Shown here: positions 59,468 through 64,000 of the stretch, one piece after another
Layout: each line of letters starts with the position of its first letter
Numbering within the stretch: the stretch's first letter is position 1
Notes under the pieces: model-generated
Seen by the model: only the letters and a program-made list of their open reading frames with translations
Databases searched by the model: none
What the model was told of the DNA's origin: nothing
Assembly: GCA_035361955.1 (NCBI GenBank)
Contig: DAOSDC010000006.1
Location: 1-64,000, forward strand
DNA from: UBA6120 sp035361955
GTDB taxonomy: Bacteria; Bacillota_I; Bacilli_A; RFN20; CAG-826
Length of the DNA: 64,000 nt
Direction of reading: 5' to 3'
Program-made: the position numbers and the translations under genes

Positions 59468-59498
59468 GACATGCCGGGCATGTTACTGCCCGGCATGC
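59468..59498 (-). repeat. Stable hairpin between malE and malF
   Basis: Minus-strand GCATGCCGGGCA pairs with TGCCCGGCATGT around a 6-base loop, with no T-run. It resembles processing or stabilising hairpins that keep malE mRNA in excess over permease mRNA. Confidence 0.8.
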
Positions 59499-59525
59499 TT
59501 GTTGTATTCAGGATGCTGATAATTT

Positions 59526-60722
59526 TTATGAAGCGCTTGCGGTCGCTTGAGCGACAAGGATATCGAGCGCTTCTTGAATCGTCGTGATACCAGTTGGCAA
59601 TTCATTATTGACCATGGCATCGGAGAAGGCACCCATCGGAGCCCAGTAACTGCCACCAACCGAGGTTGATTGGAGTGAGCCGTATGGAGCTTGGGCGGCC
59701 AAACCGGCAAGAGCGACGTTGGATGATAAAACGTCGGAAGCGCCAGCGGCTAAGTTCGAGGGTCCAAGACCACGGGTTTGAGCCCGGAGCAATTGGTTGT
59801 CTTCGTTGGTAATGAATTCGGCGAAGGCGTGCGCGACTTCGGGGAATTCGGTGTAGGCGTTGACACCAACAAGTTTAGCACCGACAAAGGAACCGAGTTG
59901 TTGTTGTTCATCGTCGCCATTGGTGAAGGTTGGAAGTTTCGTGGCGGCATAATTTTCGCCTAAAGCTTCGGAAATGTTGGTAGCTTCCCAGGTACCGGTA
60001 ACGGCGGCGATGATGCTTTCTTCAGTGAAGAGTTGGGCGAAATCGCCAGAAGTAATTAAGCGTTCGGAACCATAGGCGTCCCACATACCTTGGGCGGAAG
60101 CGAGGCCAGCGGCATTGTTCCAATCCATCGTTTGGGTCGTGCCATCATAGCTGATGTTGCCTTCGGTTAAGAACCATGAAGCGGACATCCAGCCACCGGC
60201 TGTTCCAAAGTGGATGCTGGCGTCTAATGTTTCGGCTTTGGCAATCATCGCATCAAGCGTCAACACTTCGGTTTCCGTCAGTTTCGATGAATCGTAGTAT
60301 AAGAAATAGCCATTGTCAGCCGTTTCAGGATAAGCATAGAGCTTATCATCTTTGGTGGCAGCGGCGACGGCCCATTCGACGTCACGGGCTTCGACGACCG
60401 AACGGAATTGTTGCACTTGCGAGAGTGCGCCGGCATTAATCAAATCAACGAGTTGATCATCCGGGAAAGCGAAGACGTCAGCGCCGGCTTCGACATCAAG
60501 CGTTAAGGTCGATTTGAGATCGGGTTCTTCGACGACGCCGAGGTCAAACGTGATGTCCCATTCCGGGTGTTCTTCTTGGAAAGCGGCGGCCATTTCAGCA
60601 AGAATCGTTTGTTCCGCTAATGGTTGCCAAACTTTCAGGGTTACAGCAGTTGGTTTGTTGCAACCCGCGAGCGCGCTTAGCATAATGCCAGCAGCTGCTA
60701 CTAGTGAGAATTTTTTCAACAT
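59526..60722 (-). CDS. malE: Maltodextrin-binding lipoprotein MalE
   Basis: Substrate-binding subunit, 398 residues, lipobox LAGC (Cys21). Seen: VTLKVWQPLAEQTILAEMAAAF at the mature start, ADVFAFPDDQLVDLINAGAL and the sugar-contact region SYWAPMGAFSDAM near residues 352-364. AAAGGAG lies about 12 bases from the ATG, a longer gap than usual. Confidence 0.93.
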   Translation of the reverse strand: MLKKFSLVAAAGIMLSALAGCNKPTAVTLKVWQPLAEQTILAEMAAAFQEEHPEWDITFDLGVVEEPDLKSTLTLDVEAGADVFAFPDDQLVDLINAGALSQVQQFRSVVEARDVEWAVAAATKDDKLYAYPETADNGYFLYYDSSKLTETEVLTLDAMIAKAETLDASIHFGTAGGWMSASWFLTEGNISYDGTTQTMDWNNAAGLASAQGMWDAYGSERLITSGDFAQLFTEESIIAAVTGTWEATNISEALGENYAATKLPTFTNGDDEQQQLGSFVGAKLVGVNAYTEFPEVAHAFAEFITNEDNQLLRAQTRGLGPSNLAAGASDVLSSNVALAGLAAQAPYGSLQSTSVGGSYWAPMGAFSDAMVNNELPTGITTIQEALDILVAQATASAS

Positions 60723-60811
60723 GAAATTCGTGTGCTCCTTTCATTTCGCGAGAGTGTCTTTACATAACAAATGTAGTTCGAATAAGAACAATTGACGAAA
60801 AGACATCTCAA

Positions 60812-60821
60812 ACGAATTCGT
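60812..60821. promoter_or_regulatory. Palindrome in the malE leader
   Basis: ACGAATTCGT is a perfect 10-bp palindrome within an imperfect AAAC...GTTT frame, about 15 bases below the -10 box, a possible repressor site. Confidence 0.4.
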
Positions 60822-60835
60822 GTTTACATACTGAT

Positions 60836-60863
60836 ATTATACGAAAATTTTTCTAATAGTAAA
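60836..60863 (-). promoter_or_regulatory. Promoter of malEFG-amylase-malQ
   Basis: Minus-strand -35 TTTACT (60858-60863), 16-base spacer, -10 TATAAT (60836-60841). The leader is about 105 bases long. Confidence 0.65.
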
Positions 60864-60871
60864 CTATTTTA

Positions 60872-60883
60872 GTAAGCGCTTAC
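60872..60883. promoter_or_regulatory. LacI/CcpA-type operator upstream of malE
   Basis: GTAAGCGCTTAC is a perfect palindrome with the central CG of LacI-family and cre sites, 8 bases above the -35 box. It fits carbon catabolite or maltose-specific control. Confidence 0.6.
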
Positions 60884-60903
60884 GCGTGGATAAAAAGGCA
60901 AAC

Positions 60904-60931
60904 AAAAAGACCGGTTTTAATTGCCGGTCTT
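60904..60931 (-). terminator. Intrinsic terminator after the MsmK-type ATPase gene
   Basis: Minus-strand AAGACCGG, 9-base loop, CCGGTCTT, then TTTG. Confidence 0.8.
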
Positions 60932-60946
60932 AATAGCAAGTTATTA

Positions 60947-62044
60947 TTAAATAATGACGTTGGTCGTTTCTTTATCGAACACGTGGGCTTTTTCAAGATT
61001 GAAGAAAATCTTGATCTTGTCGCCAATGAAGTGTGGTTTGATAGCCTGGACTTTACTGATGACATTGCCACCGGCAAGATCGGAGTGAAGAATGTATTCG
61101 TGGCCGAGAAGCTCAGCGACTTTAATTTCCACGTTAAATCCGGCATCAGCGTATTTGGCTTCAAGCTCCGGATCGTCACCGCGGACATCTTCGGGACGAA
61201 TGCCGAACACGACTTCTTTTCCTTCATAGTCTTTCAGTGATTTTTGGAACGATTCGGGAAGTTTGAACTTCACTTTGTCATCAAGATAGATCGTACCTTT
61301 TGAATATTTGGCATCGATTAGGTTCATAGCTGGCGAGCCGATGAATGAGGCGACGAATAAATTCGCAGGATTGTGATAGATGTCGATTGGAGCGCCGATT
61401 TGTTGGATGTAGCCACCCTTCATGACGACGATGCGCGAGGCCATCGTCATCGCTTCGGTTTGGTCGTGAGTGACATAGATTGTCGTTGCGCCAAGATTTT
61501 CGTGAAGCTTAATGATTTCAGCGCGCATTTGCACACGAAGTTTGGCATCGAGATTGGATAGCGGTTCGTCCATTAAGAACACTTTGGCGTGTCTGACGAT
61601 CGCTCGGCCTAATGCCACGCGTTGCCGTTGACCGCCCGAGAGCGCTTTCGGTTTCCGATCGAGGAATTGTTCGATTTCGAGAATGCGGGCCGCTTCGTGA
61701 ACGCGTTCATCGATGTCTTTTTTCGGCATACGGCGAATCTTAAGCCCAAATGCCATGTTATCGTAGACCGACATATGCGGATATAACGCGTAGCTTTGGA
61801 ATACCATCGCGATGTCGCGGTCTTTGGGGGTGACGTCGTTCATAAGTTTTTCGTCAATGTAGAGTTCGCCAGAAGTGATGTCTTCGAGTCCGGCGATCAT
61901 CCGTAGTGTCGTCGATTTGCCACAACCTGATGGGCCGACGAAGACGACGAATTCCTTGTCCTTGATTTCTAAGTTGAAATCGAAGACGGCTTGCACGTTG
62001 TTGTCGTAAATCTTATTGATGTTTTTCAGTAATACATTTGCCAT
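60947..62044 (-). CDS. msmK: Sugar ABC transporter ATPase (MsmK/UgpC/MalK type)
   Basis: A 365-residue ATPase that would energise MalEFG. Walker A GPSGCGKSTTL, signature LSGGQRQRVALGRA, Walker B VFLMDEPLSNLDAK, switch His in YVTHDQTEA, then a TOBE/MalK regulatory domain with FGIRPEDV. Length is standard. It is encoded in the transcript before malE, and such ATPases often serve several sugar importers. Confidence 0.93.
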   Translation of the reverse strand: MANVLLKNINKIYDNNVQAVFDFNLEIKDKEFVVFVGPSGCGKSTTLRMIAGLEDITSGELYIDEKLMNDVTPKDRDIAMVFQSYALYPHMSVYDNMAFGLKIRRMPKKDIDERVHEAARILEIEQFLDRKPKALSGGQRQRVALGRAIVRHAKVFLMDEPLSNLDAKLRVQMRAEIIKLHENLGATTIYVTHDQTEAMTMASRIVVMKGGYIQQIGAPIDIYHNPANLFVASFIGSPAMNLIDAKYSKGTIYLDDKVKFKLPESFQKSLKDYEGKEVVFGIRPEDVRGDDPELEAKYADAGFNVEIKVAELLGHEYILHSDLAGGNVISKVQAIKPHFIGDKIKIFFNLEKAHVFDKETTNVII

Positions 62045-62111
62045 GTGGTGTACCTCTTAGCAATAAATATATCACAATGTTTAGAAAGGGATTTGTGCAG
62101 TGTGCATAAAT

Positions 62112-62678
62112 TTAGCCGATAATAGCTTGTTGCGCCAACTTAAAGTAGAAAGCATGATGATAATCGCGGATGTCGAGCCCCGTTTGTTCGATAAATTTGT
62201 CAAGTCGATAGTTGAAAGTGTTGCGGTGGACATATAACTTGACGGCAGCGCGCGTGGCGTTTAATCCAGCATCGATAAAGGCCTTGGCGGTCAACATCAA
62301 TTCGCGTGACACGTTGGCGAATTGCGCTCTAACGATCGCAATCATTTTCGAATCGTGGGCTAGCATACGTTCGAACAACACTTCGCCTAGATGCAAGCAA
62401 GTTTGTCGTCTGGTTTTATAAGTCACTTCCAGTGCATACCAGGCGAGTTCATCGGCTTTGTGGGAAACGATTGAAGTCAATAGGACGCCCAAATCACTAT
62501 GAAAAAGTGGTAAAAGAACGGTCCAAATATCAAAAAAAGCAGCGTCAGTCAATAGATGACCGGACCGCGAATCACGCATGAAAAACGTAAATGGTTCGGG
62601 ATAAGTTGCCCTAATCAGATCACGAAAAGTCGTTGCATTAATCGGATTGTCAGCCTTAAACAGGAAATATTTGTTCAT
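62112..62678 (-). CDS. PucR-family C-terminal HTH regulator
   Basis: A 188-residue protein whose last 60 residues form the PucR/CdaR helix-turn-helix: AFIDAGLNATRAAVKLYVHR then NTFNYRLDKFIEQTGLDI. The N-terminal part (about 1-115) is not a recognisable sensor domain and is short for the family. It is encoded directly after the glucosidase gene (TAATG overlap), so it is a candidate regulator of the maltodextrin genes. Confidence 0.85.
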   Translation of the reverse strand: MNKYFLFKADNPINATTFRDLIRATYPEPFTFFMRDSRSGHLLTDAAFFDIWTVLLPLFHSDLGVLLTSIVSHKADELAWYALEVTYKTRRQTCLHLGEVLFERMLAHDSKMIAIVRAQFANVSRELMLTAKAFIDAGLNATRAAVKLYVHRNTFNYRLDKFIEQTGLDIRDYHHAFYFKLAQQAIIG

Positions 62679-64000
62679 TAAAGCGAAGTCCCGGGATCAA
62701 GTTCGAGTAAATACGATTCAAATGGACGAAGTTGCAGCATAAGTCCGCGTTTTTCCATGCTTGGATAATTATGCAGTAAAACTGTTTTAACGCGATAACT
62801 AAGTTTAAACGGGACTTCATACGAGCGGAAATTGGATATCACGAGTAACGGTTTCGCGCCTTTGTGAACATAAGCAAACACGTCGGCATGATCTGGTTCG
62901 ACTAGTTCAAACAATCCTTCGAGCACGGAGTTCAATATCGAAGGATCTTTTCTAATTTTTAGTGCCGTTTTATAAAAATTGAGAATCGAATCGGAATCGG
63001 CCTCTTGTGCCGCGACATTAATCGTTTTGAAATTGCCGTTGACTTTTTGATTTGGTGTCCCCGTGGTGAATCCGGCGTTATCGCTACCGTCCCATTGCAT
63101 CGGCGTTCTGGCGTTGACGCGCGAGGTACGTCTTAAAAATCGAATAATTTGCTCTTCGCTAAGGCGGTTGCTTGCTTTTCTAGCATAATTGAGCGCTGAC
63201 ACGTCTTTAAAATCGGTAATGCGTGTGTAGTCGACGTTACTCATGCCAATTTCTTCTCCGTTATAAATAAACGGCGTTCCGTACATGAACAAAAGCGTAG
63301 TCGCTAGCATCTTAGCCGATTCATTCCGATAACGAACGCTCCCGTATTGAGAGACAACTCGTGGATGGTCGTGGTTACCCCAATAAAGCGGTAGCCACGC
63401 TTTGCCGTTACATGCGTCATACCATTTCTTGAATAAATGTTTGAGGTTTTTAACGTTGGTGACGATTTGGTAATCGAGTTTATCTTCGCTTCCATAGGCG
63501 CCATTTTCCCAGCATGTATCGAAATTAAACACCATGTTAAGGGCACCCGTTTTGTAATTGCTGTATTTGAGTGCTTCATCAGTTGAGGCCAATCCGCCGA
63601 CTTCACCGATGGTCATGATGCGCGGATACTTAATTAAGACTTCATCTTTGAATTCATTGAGGTACTCGAATAAGCGCGGAATTGAGGAGAATTTACTCAT
63701 ATCAAGCGTGTAGCCCTCGATATTCGCTTTTTGAGAGGAATCTTTGAAGGTCAAGTCTTTGGCTAAATGAGCAATGGCATCGAGCCGGAAACCATCGACG
63801 CCCAAATCAAGCCAATACCGGGCTACGTCATATATTTGGTTACGAAGCGTTTTATTCTCCCAATTCAGGTCGGGCATTTTTTTTGAAAAGATGTGCATGT
63901 AATATTGTTTGGCCATCTCATCATATGACCACGCCGATTCGGAGAAAAAGCTGCCCCAGTTGTTCGGCGGTATCATCGTCCCGTATTCGTCGTATTTGGG
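62678..64000 (-). CDS. GH13 alpha-glucosidase (oligo-1,6-glucosidase type), 5' end outside window
   Basis: The visible 440 residues begin within the protein (PKYDEYGTMIPPNNWGSFF...) and the frame is open to base 64000. GH13 motifs: GVDGFRLDAIAHL (nucleophile), TIGEVGG (acid-base) and YWGNHDHPRV (third Asp). NARTPMQWDGSDNAGF is typical of intracellular alpha-glucosidases of the MalL/TreC group. It would hydrolyse imported maltodextrins or isomaltose. It is the first visible gene of the maltodextrin block. Confidence 0.92.
   Translation of the reverse strand, partial: PKYDEYGTMIPPNNWGSFFSESAWSYDEMAKQYYMHIFSKKMPDLNWENKTLRNQIYDVARYWLDLGVDGFRLDAIAHLAKDLTFKDSSQKANIEGYTLDMSKFSSIPRLFEYLNEFKDEVLIKYPRIMTIGEVGGLASTDEALKYSNYKTGALNMVFNFDTCWENGAYGSEDKLDYQIVTNVKNLKHLFKKWYDACNGKAWLPLYWGNHDHPRVVSQYGSVRYRNESAKMLATTLLFMYGTPFIYNGEEIGMSNVDYTRITDFKDVSALNYARKASNRLSEEQIIRFLRRTSRVNARTPMQWDGSDNAGFTTGTPNQKVNGNFKTINVAAQEADSDSILNFYKTALKIRKDPSILNSVLEGLFELVEPDHADVFAYVHKGAKPLLVISNFRSYEVPFKLSYRVKTVLLHNYPSMEKRGLMLQLRPFESYLLELDPGTSL

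Overview
The window looks like a chromosomal segment of a low-to-mid GC Bacillota, most likely a deep-branching member of the Bacilli/Tenericutes side (relatives of Acholeplasma, Izemoplasma or Erysipelotrichia). The evidence is Firmicutes-style genes (DUF2804, DUF939 aromatic acid exporter, Gx transporter, NusG domain II protein, PucR, MgsA), strong AGGAGG ribosome sites and small intrinsic terminators. Lipoboxes replace other export signals. TGA is used as a stop and the only tRNA-Trp has anticodon CCA, so the code is the standard one. Almost every gene lies on the minus strand, which suggests one replichore. I see no insertion sequences, prophage genes, rRNA or CRISPR.

Layout. 1-2.4 kb: an ABC exporter (permease cut by the window edge) and a DUF2804 protein. 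2.5-4.5 kb: eight tRNA genes around a PTS EIIC-like permease. 4.5-9.2 kb: a potABCD polyamine importer behind a structured leader. 9.3-12.7 kb: two thioredoxin-like proteins, an MTA/SAH deaminase and an aromatic acid exporter. 13-17.8 kb: a thiol-redox operon (cysteine desulfurase, thioredoxin, thioredoxin-CcdA fusion, BaiN-like flavoprotein, methylglyoxal synthase, Nudix). 17.9-20 kb: a K+-dependent-type membrane pyrophosphatase. 21.3-30.2 kb: an RNF electron-transfer operon joined to NusG-II, Gx, ApbE and a lipoprotein resembling the PplA reductase of flavin-based extracellular electron transfer. 30.4-34.1 kb: assorted enzymes. 34.5-39.4 kb: acpP and a compact Tad-type pilus operon. 39.6-53.9 kb: housekeeping genes (gmk, ABC-F, tdk, two CorC-type proteins, DsbA/FrnE, gltX, deoD) and several membrane proteins. 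54-64 kb: a maltodextrin system (GH13, PucR, MsmK-type ATPase, MalEFG, lipoprotein amylase, MalQ).

How it works together. The RNF complex would pass electrons between NADH and a low-potential carrier while pumping Na+ or H+. ApbE would flavinylate RnfG, RnfD and possibly the surface lipoprotein. The pyrophosphatase is a second ion pump, and the two suit an anaerobic fermenter that lives on maltodextrins and polyamines. The most unusual points are a RnfB with no ferredoxin domain next to a 65-residue four-cysteine membrane protein, a RnfD with a roughly 220-residue outer extension holding two repeats, and a terminator hairpin splitting the RNF genes from the flavinylation genes. The operon also has an adjoining PplA-like lipoprotein. 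Together these look like a hybrid RNF/extracellular electron transfer machine.

Two small genes absent from a standard ORF list were recovered: a 47-residue pilin-like peptide (34819-34962) and a 52-residue membrane protein (42637-42795). Start codons were moved downstream where a ribosome site or neighbour overlap supported it.
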